Below are positions 8,924-17,788 of a stretch of 34,057 nt of DNA, piece by piece. The notes under the pieces are model-generated. The model ran no database searches. It was given only the letters and a program-made list of their open reading frames with translations, and was not told the origin of the DNA. The stretch covers positions 1-34,057 of the forward strand of contig JALQTV010000007.1 in the NCBI GenBank assembly GCA_023268675.1. Reading direction: 5' to 3'. The position numbers and the translations under genes are program-made. The stretch is from Saprospiraceae bacterium. GTDB lineage: Bacteria; Bacteroidota; Bacteroidia; Chitinophagales; Saprospiraceae. The stretch's first letter is position 1; each line of letters opens with the position of its first letter.

Positions 8924-11605
8924 ATGGAATGTAAACTGAATGGACAATCCCTTGCCTTTGAAGCTTCGCCCGGTACTTCCGCTGTCGAAGTGATAAGAGA
9001 ACAATTCAAATTAACAGGCACGAAAAAGGTTTGTGGGCAGGGTGCTTGTGGCGCTTGCACCGTTTTGCTGGATGGCATACCTGTATTGGCTTGCCTTACA
9101 CCGTCGGAGCACCTGGATGGAAAGACGCTGAATACCGTAGAGTCTTATCAGCATTCCGGCCTTCACCCTGTGCAAAAAGCTTTTGCAGCCAACGATGCAC
9201 TGCAATGTGGATTTTGTACTCCGGGCTTTGTCATGCAAGGTATTTTCTTGTACGATAAATATCGAAGCAAAACATCAAATAAGCCTGACCGAAAAGTCCT
9301 GGCGGCGGCCTTGTCGGGGAATTTATGTCGCTGTGGTGCTTATGCTGGTATTTTAGATGCCATGGAACAAGCCATTGCGGGGAAGTACGACGATCCGGAT
9401 TACCTGCCCGATTATCCCAGGGTAGAAGCTCTTGATAAGGTGACGGGTAAGGCTGTATTTACCGCAGACATTATGCTGCCACAGCAAATGACAGGTTTAA
9501 TAGTCAGATCTACACATCCACACGCACGCATCTTGTCCTGCAATCTGGAAGCTGCCCGCCAATTCCCCGGCGTTGAAGCGGTGATTTCGCTTTATGAGGA
9601 GACCGATCCGGTACTTCGTTATGTGGGGCAGGAGATATGCGCCATTGCTGCAGTAGATATGCCTACGGCAAAAAAAGCTGCCGAAAAGATTCATCTGGAA
9701 CTGGAGCCCTTACCTTTTGTGGTGGATCCTTCAGAGGCAGCTTTACCGGATAGTCCGCTGGTTTATAAAGGCAAGGAAAAAAACAGGGCGCCTAATGCAG
9801 CGGAGGGTATTGTGTTACCCGGTAAATGGAAGCACAATACGCGCAGACCATTGGTAGATTTGCTTTCTGTATTTCCCCGCTTGGCAAGTTTTCGTTTGAA
9901 AAGGGCGGCAAAAAGCAAGCGCAGTGCTTTGTTCAGTACAACCTTCACCACTGCTGCGCAAATCCATACCCCATTTGAACCTCATTGCTGTGTAGCGCAC
10001 TGGGAAGGCGAGGACAAGCTTCGAGTATTTTTATCGACTCAGGCAGTCCATTGGTCAGCTCGTGAAATAGCCTCCATTTTTGGGCTTAAGCCCGAAAATG
10101 TAAAACTCACTGCCAACCACGTGGGGGGAGGATTTGGTAGTAAACTGGATCTGGGGATTGAGGTTCCGGTGAGTATTAAGTTGGCTAAAATAACCGGAAC
10201 TCCTGTTAAGGTGGTTTTTTCCCGCAGGGAAGAAATGATGACAGGAGGATACCGCCCCCCAACGCGGATTGCTTTGTCGCTTGCTGCCAATAGGGATCGC
10301 AAAAAGTTAAAGGCACTTTCGGTAAAAGCAGAAACGTTCAGTGGGATTGGAATCAACACACTGGTTGGAGCCATGCTGAGGTTGGTATATCCCGGTATGC
10401 CGAGACTTATTGATGAGCGGGATGTAGTAAGCAACCTGCCTTCTGCGAAGCCTTTTCGGGGGCCCAGTGCACCGCAATCATACTGGGCTATGGAACAGGC
10501 CATCGATGCCATGGCGCTTGAACTGGGAATGACACCGCTGGAAGCACGGATACAATGGGATCCCAATCGTCTGCGACAAGAACTTTTCCGTAAGGTCGGA
10601 AAATTGACTTTGTGGCAGGAAAGACAAGAAAACGGAGCTCAAAGTGGGCGCTTTCGCACAGGAATCGGAATGGCATCGGGTAACTGGTTTAATTTTTTCC
10701 ATCCCAAAACAAAAGTAAAAGTAGCGGTGTCGGCCAAGGGTATTTCGGTTACCACTGCTACCCAGGACATAGGCACAGGTTCCCGGTCAGTCCTGGCGAC
10801 AGTAGTAGCAGAAGTTTTCGGCTTGCCTGCTGCTACCGTAAATGTTTATATTGGCAGTTCCAGCAGTGTGCAGGGACCAACTTCGGGGGGTAGCAGATCT
10901 ACCAATTCTCTGTACAATAGTGCGAAAGAAGCTGCTTTGGAGGTAAGGGGAAAACTTGAAGCAGCTGTAAAAGATAAATTAGGTGAGGAGCTTGCTTTTT
11001 TCGGCGAAGCCGGCATACATACAGCCAAGGGGCAGATAGACTGGAAAGAGCTGTTTGTAAAGGTGCCTGCCATTTCAGCTACCGTAGAAAGGGGGCACAA
11101 TACTCCATGGAATCTATTGTCCAGAGCACCACTCGGAGCGGATGACGTTGCGATGGGACCTGGGAATCTGGCATCGGTATTCGTGGTGAAAGTCGTGGTG
11201 GATACTTTGCTATCGAAGATCAAGGTTGAAAGCGTGTGGGGAGGAATTGCGAGTGGGAAGATTGTTGTACCTGAACTTGCAAAAAGTCAATGTTACGGCG
11301 GGATCATTCAGGGACTCAGTTATGCGCTTTACGAGGAGCGAGAGGTAGACAAATCCAGTGGGATACCGGTCAATCTGAATTTGGAAAATTACCACATTGC
11401 CGGGATTGGAGACGTTCCGGAGATGGATTTATTTTTCTATGAAGCAGGTTTTGAGCAGCACAAAGGGGAAGTGGCAGGTTTGGGAGAAATCTCTACCATT
11501 CCGGTAGCAGCAGCCTTAGGAAACGCCGTTTTCAATGCACTGGGTGCAACTCCCCGGGATCTGCCCCTTACTATTCCACGAATTTCAGCACTACTTTCAA
11601 AATAA
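8924..11605 (+). CDS. xanthine dehydrogenase/aldehyde oxidase family protein, fused [2Fe-2S] and molybdopterin-binding subunits
   Basis: N-terminal CGQGACGACTVLLDG...C, QCGFCTPGFVMQ, GNLCRCGAY; then Mo domain with GGGFGSKLDLG, FRGPSAPQSYWAMEQAID, GLGEISTIPVAAALGNA. ORF track start 8852 is TTG; ATG at 8924 preferred. Confidence 0.92.
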   Translation: MECKLNGQSLAFEASPGTSAVEVIREQFKLTGTKKVCGQGACGACTVLLDGIPVLACLTPSEHLDGKTLNTVESYQHSGLHPVQKAFAANDALQCGFCTPGFVMQGIFLYDKYRSKTSNKPDRKVLAAALSGNLCRCGAYAGILDAMEQAIAGKYDDPDYLPDYPRVEALDKVTGKAVFTADIMLPQQMTGLIVRSTHPHARILSCNLEAARQFPGVEAVISLYEETDPVLRYVGQEICAIAAVDMPTAKKAAEKIHLELEPLPFVVDPSEAALPDSPLVYKGKEKNRAPNAAEGIVLPGKWKHNTRRPLVDLLSVFPRLASFRLKRAAKSKRSALFSTTFTTAAQIHTPFEPHCCVAHWEGEDKLRVFLSTQAVHWSAREIASIFGLKPENVKLTANHVGGGFGSKLDLGIEVPVSIKLAKITGTPVKVVFSRREEMMTGGYRPPTRIALSLAANRDRKKLKALSVKAETFSGIGINTLVGAMLRLVYPGMPRLIDERDVVSNLPSAKPFRGPSAPQSYWAMEQAIDAMALELGMTPLEARIQWDPNRLRQELFRKVGKLTLWQERQENGAQSGRFRTGIGMASGNWFNFFHPKTKVKVAVSAKGISVTTATQDIGTGSRSVLATVVAEVFGLPAATVNVYIGSSSSVQGPTSGGSRSTNSLYNSAKEAALEVRGKLEAAVKDKLGEELAFFGEAGIHTAKGQIDWKELFVKVPAISATVERGHNTPWNLLSRAPLGADDVAMGPGNLASVFVVKVVVDTLLSKIKVESVWGGIASGKIVVPELAKSQCYGGIIQGLSYALYEEREVDKSSGIPVNLNLENYHIAGIGDVPEMDLFFYEAGFEQHKGEVAGLGEISTIPVAAALGNAVFNALGATPRDLPLTIPRISALLSK

Positions 11606-11609
11606 TCGC

Positions 11610-12557
11610 ATGCAGAGTTATTTTCCTCAGACGCTTGAAGAGGCGGGCAAATTATCCGGAGAGTATAGGGCCGGTGGGACGGATGTTCAGGCCAGGCAAA
11701 TTTCGGGTATCCAAAACGAGGCAATTATTGATCTGGGCAAGATCGAGGGTTTGGCAGAACTTGCCGTGCAAACCGAGGGGCAATATCGTTTGGGAGCCAT
11801 GATGCGGATAACTGAATTGGCCGAAAATCCGCTAATTAGAAGTCATTATTCCTTGTTGGCTGAGGCTGCCGGGGGCATTGCTACTCCGCAGATCAGAAAC
11901 ATGAGTACACTGGGAGGGGCATTGCTGCAGCGATCCCGTTGTCCTTATTTCAGAGAGCCGGATTTTGAGTGTTTGAAAAGGGGAGATGAAAACTGTGGAC
12001 TCAGGGCATCGGGGAAGGCCTTGCCACTTTGTTTTGACCTGGGCCCCTGTGCTTATCCCCATCCTTCCACTTTGGGAATGGTATTGTTGGCTTATGACGC
12101 TCAGGTTGAATTGCAGGATAAATCCCTGATAAAAGTAGCTGATCTCTATGGGCAGGGATCAGACAACAGTCTGGAGCATACCTTAAAGTCGCAGGAAATT
12201 TTGACAGCTGTGTGGTTGCCCAAGCCTATGGAATCGGAAAAATCTGCTTATTTCAGGCTCATGAACCGATCCGAGTCAGAGTGGCCATTGATTGAATGTG
12301 CTGTAAGGTTGTTTCATAAAGGGAATTTGATAGAAGATGCGAGCATCACAGTCGGGGGCATAGCCACTGTTCCCCTTCGACTGACTGTTTGTGAAGAGGT
12401 ATTGAAAGGGCAACCTGTGAGTCCGGAGTTATTCGAAAAGGCTGCCCTTGCAGTATCCCAGATGAATTATCCTATTGTGAAGGAATACAAATGGACTTTG
12501 TTGCCAAGCGTTATTCAGGAAACTCTTTCAATCGCTAGTGGCATTGGAGTAGCTTAA
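11610..12557 (+). CDS. xanthine dehydrogenase family FAD-binding subunit (subunit M)
   Basis: EYRAGGTDVQARQ, ATPQIRNMSTLGGALLQRSRCPYF typical of FAD_binding_5/CO_deh_flav; ATG 4 nt after previous stop. Confidence 0.9.
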   Translation: MQSYFPQTLEEAGKLSGEYRAGGTDVQARQISGIQNEAIIDLGKIEGLAELAVQTEGQYRLGAMMRITELAENPLIRSHYSLLAEAAGGIATPQIRNMSTLGGALLQRSRCPYFREPDFECLKRGDENCGLRASGKALPLCFDLGPCAYPHPSTLGMVLLAYDAQVELQDKSLIKVADLYGQGSDNSLEHTLKSQEILTAVWLPKPMESEKSAYFRLMNRSESEWPLIECAVRLFHKGNLIEDASITVGGIATVPLRLTVCEEVLKGQPVSPELFEKAALAVSQMNYPIVKEYKWTLLPSVIQETLSIASGIGVA

Positions 12558-13688
12558 GGCATTGGTGATAGCGGTGGCAATTTTAGGTGCATCTCTCCGA
12601 ATAATTCCCAGTATGCCACCGAGTGAGTAATTGTCATAGCCCAGAAAAAACAATCCTCTGTATTTTTGTTCTCCGATCAGGTATTTGGGAACTTCATAGC
12701 GGTCGAGCAGGCCCTCTGTATCTCCCAGAAATTCTTCTACAGCAGCTTTGTATCCTGTTGCCAGGATGATGGTGTCGATTGTAGCTTCTGAGCCATCACT
12801 GAAGCGAACCCCTGACGGCGTAATTTCATCTATACCGGGTACTACTTTTATTTTTCCTTTTTTTATCTGTTCCAATGTACCGATATCGATGACGGGAGTT
12901 TTACCGGTGACGCGCAATTGTTTTCCCGGAGGCATGGCAGGGGTAGTGATGCCATATTTTTTCAGGTTGCCGACTGTCAGGGAGCGGAGGAGGATTCCCA
13001 GGTTGTCACCCAGCCAGTTGGGAAGTTTTGCCAGTTTCATGGCTGTCAACTGTGTAGGTCTGCCAAAAGCATCCCGTGGGACAATGTTTACCGGATGACG
13101 TACAGAAATCCAGGTAGGGATATCGTGCTCGCTTAGATCCAGGGCAATTTCAGCACCGGTATTCCCCATGCCAATCACCAGGACTTTTTTGCCCCGGAAG
13201 GGCTGTGAATTTTTGAACTCCCGGCTGTGGATGATTTTTCCGCTGAAATTTTCTTGCCCTTTGAAGTGGGGGATATTGGGTATCCGGTTGACTCCGGTTG
13301 CAAACACCATCAGGGGAGAACGATAAGTTACACCAGATTCAGTAGCAGCCTCCCAGTAATCTCCGACCTTTTGGACGGCAATTACTTTTTGATGGAATTG
13401 CGGTTGGATGTCGAAATGAGCTGCATAAGACTCAAAATATCCGATCAGTTCTTTTCGGGAAACATATCTGGGGTAGGCTTCGCCAAAAGGGAAATAGGGC
13501 AGGTGTGAAAACTCTTTTACGGTGTGCAAATGCAGTCTGTCGTAATGCTGGTGCCAGGAATCGGCAATGTTTCCGCTTTTTTCAAGCAGGATATAGGGGA
13601 TGCCTTCCCTGTGAAGGCAGGCAGCTATGGCGAGGCCTGCGGGACCCGCTCCGATGATGGTTACCTGGTTTTGGATTGTATTTTCCAT
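12528..13688 (-). CDS. flavin-containing monooxygenase, YUCCA-like NAD(P)/FAD-dependent oxidoreductase
   Basis: VTIIGAGPAGLAIAACL, VLVIGMGNTGAEIALDL, GKTPVIDIGTLEQIKKGKIKVVPGI, IILATGYK. Confidence 0.9.
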   Translation of the reverse strand: MENTIQNQVTIIGAGPAGLAIAACLHREGIPYILLEKSGNIADSWHQHYDRLHLHTVKEFSHLPYFPFGEAYPRYVSRKELIGYFESYAAHFDIQPQFHQKVIAVQKVGDYWEAATESGVTYRSPLMVFATGVNRIPNIPHFKGQENFSGKIIHSREFKNSQPFRGKKVLVIGMGNTGAEIALDLSEHDIPTWISVRHPVNIVPRDAFGRPTQLTAMKLAKLPNWLGDNLGILLRSLTVGNLKKYGITTPAMPPGKQLRVTGKTPVIDIGTLEQIKKGKIKVVPGIDEITPSGVRFSDGSEATIDTIILATGYKAAVEEFLGDTEGLLDRYEVPKYLIGEQKYRGLFFLGYDNYSLGGILGIIRRDAPKIATAITNALSYSNATSD

Positions 13689-13710
13689 GGTGCTTTCGTT
13701 TTAGAAGCTG

Positions 13711-14154
13711 TCAGGAAGATAGTTTTTCTTTCTGGCGGATTTCTTCTGCAAGATAATCCGGTAAATTTACCTTTTTCAATTGTTTGTAATCGTAAGTGAC
13801 CATGTGTCCTCGGGCGATGGCGATCAATCGCTCGTATTTTTGACTGAACATATGTGCTTCCATTAAGACCCTGTCTTCCCGGATTTCGGTAATGGATATG
13901 CCAATATGGACAGTGTCCGGAAAGGTCACAGGAAAAATATATTTGCATTCCTGCCACCCCAGAATGAAATCCACTTCATTTTCAGGGCTTATCAGGTTGA
14001 TGCCAAGATCCATAAAATATTTGATTCTGGCTGATTCGAACCAGCGAAGATAGGTCACGTTGTTGACATGAGAGGCGGCATCCATGTCTCCCCACTGTAC
14101 TTCTATGCGGAGATTGGAAAAAAAATTGTTTGCTAGTGCTTCCTGAAAACCCAT
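13711..14154 (-). CDS. acyl-CoA thioesterase (4-hydroxybenzoyl-CoA thioesterase / hotdog fold)
   Basis: VQWGDMDAASHVNNVTYLRWFESARIKYF motif. Confidence 0.9.
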   Translation of the reverse strand: MGFQEALANNFFSNLRIEVQWGDMDAASHVNNVTYLRWFESARIKYFMDLGINLISPENEVDFILGWQECKYIFPVTFPDTVHIGISITEIREDRVLMEAHMFSQKYERLIAIARGHMVTYDYKQLKKVNLPDYLAEEIRQKEKLSS

Positions 14155-14157
14155 ATT

Positions 14158-14748
14158 TTATGTTTTGTTTTTTCCAAATGGCTTGTCCAACAGTATGCGA
14201 GCATAACCTCCAACCAGATCCAGTAAAAAGTGTGCGGCTATTACAGCCCAAAGGTTTTGGAGCTGCAAGAATACCAGACCCAGAAAAACAGCCATTGCTA
14301 TGATTTTTACCACAGCTTTCCATCCCTGGTACAGGTGCACTACTCCAAAGGCTATTGCGGGTAACAACAACGACAGACCTATTCCTGTTGCTTGAGTGCC
14401 GGCCATGCTGATAACATAAGAAATAAAATAAGCTCTGTATAGTATTTCTTCTGTGACAGCAGCAGTAAAAGCTACAAAAACGTAGTGCAGGTATTCTTGT
14501 CCATTGGCAGGCAAAATTGCAAGGGTAGTTTTATCCGCTTCAGACATTGTTTCAGCACTGCGAAGCCCTGCTATGAAATCTATCAGATACAAAACTGCAA
14601 AAACCAACATAATATAGAGTGGCTGACCTGCGAGGGGTGGTGGATACCCAAAGCCCAGATTCCAGAAACTTCTGCCGGAGCTAAACCATATCAGCAGTAC
14701 AATGGCAGTTAAAACCCACATGCTGAGGCTATTGGAATAATACAGCAT
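14158..14748 (-). CDS. CPBP family intramembrane glutamic endopeptidase (CAAX protease-like), main reading frame
   Basis: EEILYRAYF, FGVVHLYQGW and AHFLLDLVGG motifs. Probably N-terminally incomplete as called: see upstream fragment. Confidence 0.85.
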   Translation of the reverse strand: MLYYSNSLSMWVLTAIVLLIWFSSGRSFWNLGFGYPPPLAGQPLYIMLVFAVLYLIDFIAGLRSAETMSEADKTTLAILPANGQEYLHYVFVAFTAAVTEEILYRAYFISYVISMAGTQATGIGLSLLLPAIAFGVVHLYQGWKAVVKIIAMAVFLGLVFLQLQNLWAVIAAHFLLDLVGGYARILLDKPFGKNKT

Positions 14749-14882
14749 TTTTTTGATCTTCCAATTTTCCAGAGCCGACGGGGAAAATTATTGCCACCGT
14801 TGCCCAATGACCGTAGTGGGAGCAGCAGGCCCAGGAACAAAATGAACAGATGGTCAAAAAAATTAGGTTCAAAATGCAGCAT
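14749..14882 (-). other. out-of-frame N-terminal segment of the CPBP protease (joined by -1 frameshift or an indel at the A7 run)
   Basis: Minus-strand ATG at 14882 translates MLHFEPNFFDHLFILFLGLLLPLRSLGNGGNNFPRRLWKIGRSKK, typical CPBP N-terminal TM segment; ends in tcA_AAA_AAA, whose -1 frame is MLYYSNSLSMW of the main ORF. Confidence 0.7.
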
Positions 14883-15026
14883 TACATTGTTTCTTGTTTG
14901 TTTTGTTTCTTTGGGTGTATATGGCTTAAACTTACACGCAATTTGAAAGTGTAACGAATTAGAAGCTTTAATGTTAAGAGATTTAAAGCATTAATCAAAA
15001 GGTTTTAAACATTGAAATTATTCCCA

Positions 15027-15034
15027 TATTTTTG
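15027..15034 (+). promoter_or_regulatory. candidate Bacteroidetes -7 element (TATTTTTG) upstream of parA
   Basis: Matches TAnnTTTG about 100 bp upstream of the parA ATG; no clean -33 TTTG at ideal spacing. Confidence 0.35.
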
Positions 15035-15135
15035 TATTATTGGATTTTAAGCGGGCCAGGCTTTGAAAACAAGCAATTCACCGTATCTTGAACGGCGAAT
15101 ACAACTTAATTTAAAAAGATATCGAAACCACAGGT

Positions 15136-15909
15136 ATGGGATTAATTATTTCTATGCTTAATCATAAAGGAGGAGTCGGCAAAACAACCAGTGCTGTGAA
15201 TATCGGAGCTGCCATGGTGGAGCTGAACAAAAAAGTCTTGCTGGTTGACCTTGATCCTCAGGCCAATCTTTCTCTTTCTTTGGGAGCTCCCCGAGTGCCA
15301 CATACGATCTATGAGGCCATGCGGGGAGAGGCAGATCTAAACCCTGTCAACATCAAGGAGGGCATGGATGTGATTATTTCTACGTTGGATCTCTCGGGAG
15401 CGGAATTAGAATTGATCAATGAAGCAGGAAGGGAGTACATTCTCAGAGAGTTATTCGAGGGGATAAAAGACCAGTATGATTTCGTAATCATTGATTGTCC
15501 GCCGTCTCTGGGGCTTTTGACACTCAATGCCCTGACTTGCAGCGACTATGTCTATATACCGCTACAGGCTCAGTTCCTAGCCCTTCAAGGATTGGCTAAG
15601 ATCAAACAGGTTATTCAGAAAGTCAAGTTGCGGCTGAATAAAAAACTGCAGATTGGCGGGGTGATTGCAACCATGTACGACAATCGGAAGGTACTGAATA
15701 GGGATGTTGTAGAGACGATGATCAAGTATTTCGGCGATGCTGTGTTCAATACTTATATCCGGGAGAATGTTGCACTTGCGGAAGCACCTGCACATCGCAA
15801 GGATATTTTTGAATACAATAGGACAAGCCCGGGGGCAATTGATTACCTGGAGCTGACGAAGGAAATTCTGGAGCGTACTGCCAAAACTACGTTGGAGACA
15901 CAGGCTTAA
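15136..15909 (+). CDS. parA: ParA family ATPase (Soj-like)
   Basis: Deviant Walker A NHKGGVGKTTSAVNIG, LLVDLDPQANLS, IIDCPPSLGLLTLNAL. Confidence 0.93.
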   Translation: MGLIISMLNHKGGVGKTTSAVNIGAAMVELNKKVLLVDLDPQANLSLSLGAPRVPHTIYEAMRGEADLNPVNIKEGMDVIISTLDLSGAELELINEAGREYILRELFEGIKDQYDFVIIDCPPSLGLLTLNALTCSDYVYIPLQAQFLALQGLAKIKQVIQKVKLRLNKKLQIGGVIATMYDNRKVLNRDVVETMIKYFGDAVFNTYIRENVALAEAPAHRKDIFEYNRTSPGAIDYLELTKEILERTAKTTLETQA

Positions 15910-15987
15910 TAAGTTAATAGTTTCTTTTTGCGGCTGTAAAGTGCCCTTAATCAGGGGGTGGGTTTGAAGCCGCTCAAAACAATCGAT

Positions 15988-16482
15988 GTGAGTAAGAAGA
16001 ATTTCACTGATGGTTTGGAAAGCTTGTTCATAGAACATACTGAAGAAATCCTTCAGCGGAATCCTCTATTGGGCTATGAAGCCAGATCCGGCCATACACA
16101 GGCAGAGGAAATCTCTTCGAGTAATGAATTGAAAAATCAGTTGGAGTCATTCCTCCAGGAAAATTTTTCAGCAGGTTTTTCGCTGGATGATAACGAATCA
16201 AGTGAAAATGCCGGCGAAGAGGGGCTGCACATCACCAAACCCCTAAGTCCAAAAAGTACGCGGCAATACAACAAGCCCCTCAGTGGATTGGACTTGCTTA
16301 TCAGAGACACTGTTTCTTACGAAGACCAACCTCGTCTAAACATCAGGCGTTTCACTTTTTTCATCGAAAAGACACTATTAAGTCAGATGAAGGCTGCTGC
16401 CAGGCAGGAAGGAATGTAACTGAAAGATCTCATTATTGAAGTGTTTACCCGCTATATCGAAGAGGCACACGGCAAACAATAA
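15988..16482 (+). pseudogene. ParA-adjacent ribbon-helix-helix protein interrupted by an in-frame TAA at 16417-16419
   Basis: ORF 15958-16419 ends ...RFTFFIEKTLLSQMKAAARQEGM*, and the same frame continues LKDLIIEVFTRYIEEAHGKQ* to 16482, completing an RHH-like fold. GTG at 15988 (MSKKNFTDGLESLF) is a plausible start. Confidence 0.6.
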
Positions 16483-16487
16483 GTTTT

Positions 16488-17693
16488 TTACCGCTCCAAA
16501 ATACAGGCATATCCCTGACCTACACCTATACACATGGTAACAAGGGCATATTTCTTTCCCGTAAGCTGTAATTGAAGGGAGGCTGTTTGTAATAGCCTTG
16601 CTCCACTCATACCCAAGGGGTGTCCAATAGCAATGGCTCCTCCGTTGGGATTGATTCGGGGGTCATCGTCTGCGAGTTGGAGCGAGCGGGTGCAGGCCAG
16701 TACTTGTGCTGCAAAAGCCTCATTGATTTCGATGATGTCCATTTGATCCAGGCTTAAACCTGCTTTTTGCAAGGCTTTTCTGGACGCTTCGACCGGACCT
16801 ATTCCCATGATTCGAGGTTCTACTCCTACTACAGCGGAGGCCACTACCCTGGTGAGGGGAGTGAGTTGATGGTCTTTTAGTCCCTGTTCGGATGCAATCA
16901 ACAAGGCTGCTGCTCCGTCATTCAAGCCCGATGCATTGCCTGCGGTGACGGTACCCCCGGATTTTTTGAAAGCTGTTCTGAGGGTAGAGAGTACTTCCAG
17001 GGTGGTGTCCGGTTTGATGAACTCATCTTGATCGAACAGGATGGGGGCAGCTTTTTTTCGGGGAATTGGAACGGGGGTGATTTCTCGTGCAAGTCTGCCA
17101 CTTTGTTGGGCAGCATAAGCCTTCTGTTGTGATTCGAAAGCAAATTTGTCCTGGTCTTCACGGTTGATGTTGTATTTTTCAGCCAGGTTTTCGGCAGTTT
17201 GCCCCATGCTTTCTGTTCCGTACAACTCTTCCATCAGAGGATTGATAAACCGCCAGCCAAAGGTGCTGTCGTAAAGTTTGGCATCGTTGCCAAATGGAGT
17301 GGCTGATTTGGAGAGCACCCAGGGTCCTCGAGTCATGTGCTCTACTCCGCCGGCAATAAAAAGATCACCATCACCGGCTTTGATTCCCCTAACTGCATGA
17401 ATGGCAGCGGACATACCGGAAGCACAGAGACGATTTACGGTTTCTCCGGGTACCGAGTAAGGAAGCCCTGCGAGCAGCAGAGCCATGCGAGCTACGTTGC
17501 GGTTGTCTTCTCCGGCCTGATTGGCGCAGCCAAAAATTACATCTGCAATGGCCGAAGGATCCAGATTGGGCTGTTTCTCAAGTAAGGATTTGATAACGGT
17601 AGCTGCCAGATCATCGGTTCTTACGGCAGATAATCCTCCTCTGAGCTTTCCAACGGGGGTTCTTGTGGCATCAACGATGTAAGCATCCTTCAT
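16488..17693 (-). CDS. acetyl-CoA acetyltransferase / 3-oxoadipyl-CoA thiolase-like
   Basis: VNRLCASGMSAAIHA, EINEAFAAQVL, NPNGGAIAIGHPLGMSGARLL, CIGVGQG; ORF track start 17759, MKDAYIVDATRTPVGK at 17693 likely. Confidence 0.92.
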   Translation of the reverse strand: MKDAYIVDATRTPVGKLRGGLSAVRTDDLAATVIKSLLEKQPNLDPSAIADVIFGCANQAGEDNRNVARMALLLAGLPYSVPGETVNRLCASGMSAAIHAVRGIKAGDGDLFIAGGVEHMTRGPWVLSKSATPFGNDAKLYDSTFGWRFINPLMEELYGTESMGQTAENLAEKYNINREDQDKFAFESQQKAYAAQQSGRLAREITPVPIPRKKAAPILFDQDEFIKPDTTLEVLSTLRTAFKKSGGTVTAGNASGLNDGAAALLIASEQGLKDHQLTPLTRVVASAVVGVEPRIMGIGPVEASRKALQKAGLSLDQMDIIEINEAFAAQVLACTRSLQLADDDPRINPNGGAIAIGHPLGMSGARLLQTASLQLQLTGKKYALVTMCIGVGQGYACILER

Positions 17694-17788
17694 AGCAGCG
17701 TCATTTTTTGACATAAAAATAAGCAAAGTAGGATATATCACTTTAATTGAACAGGGCAAATGCTAACTTTAACCCAAATTTTAAAACT

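Noticed and set aside
10039-10566. 175-aa minus-strand ORF
   Set aside because: Antisense to the molybdenum hydroxylase gene; no domain signal.
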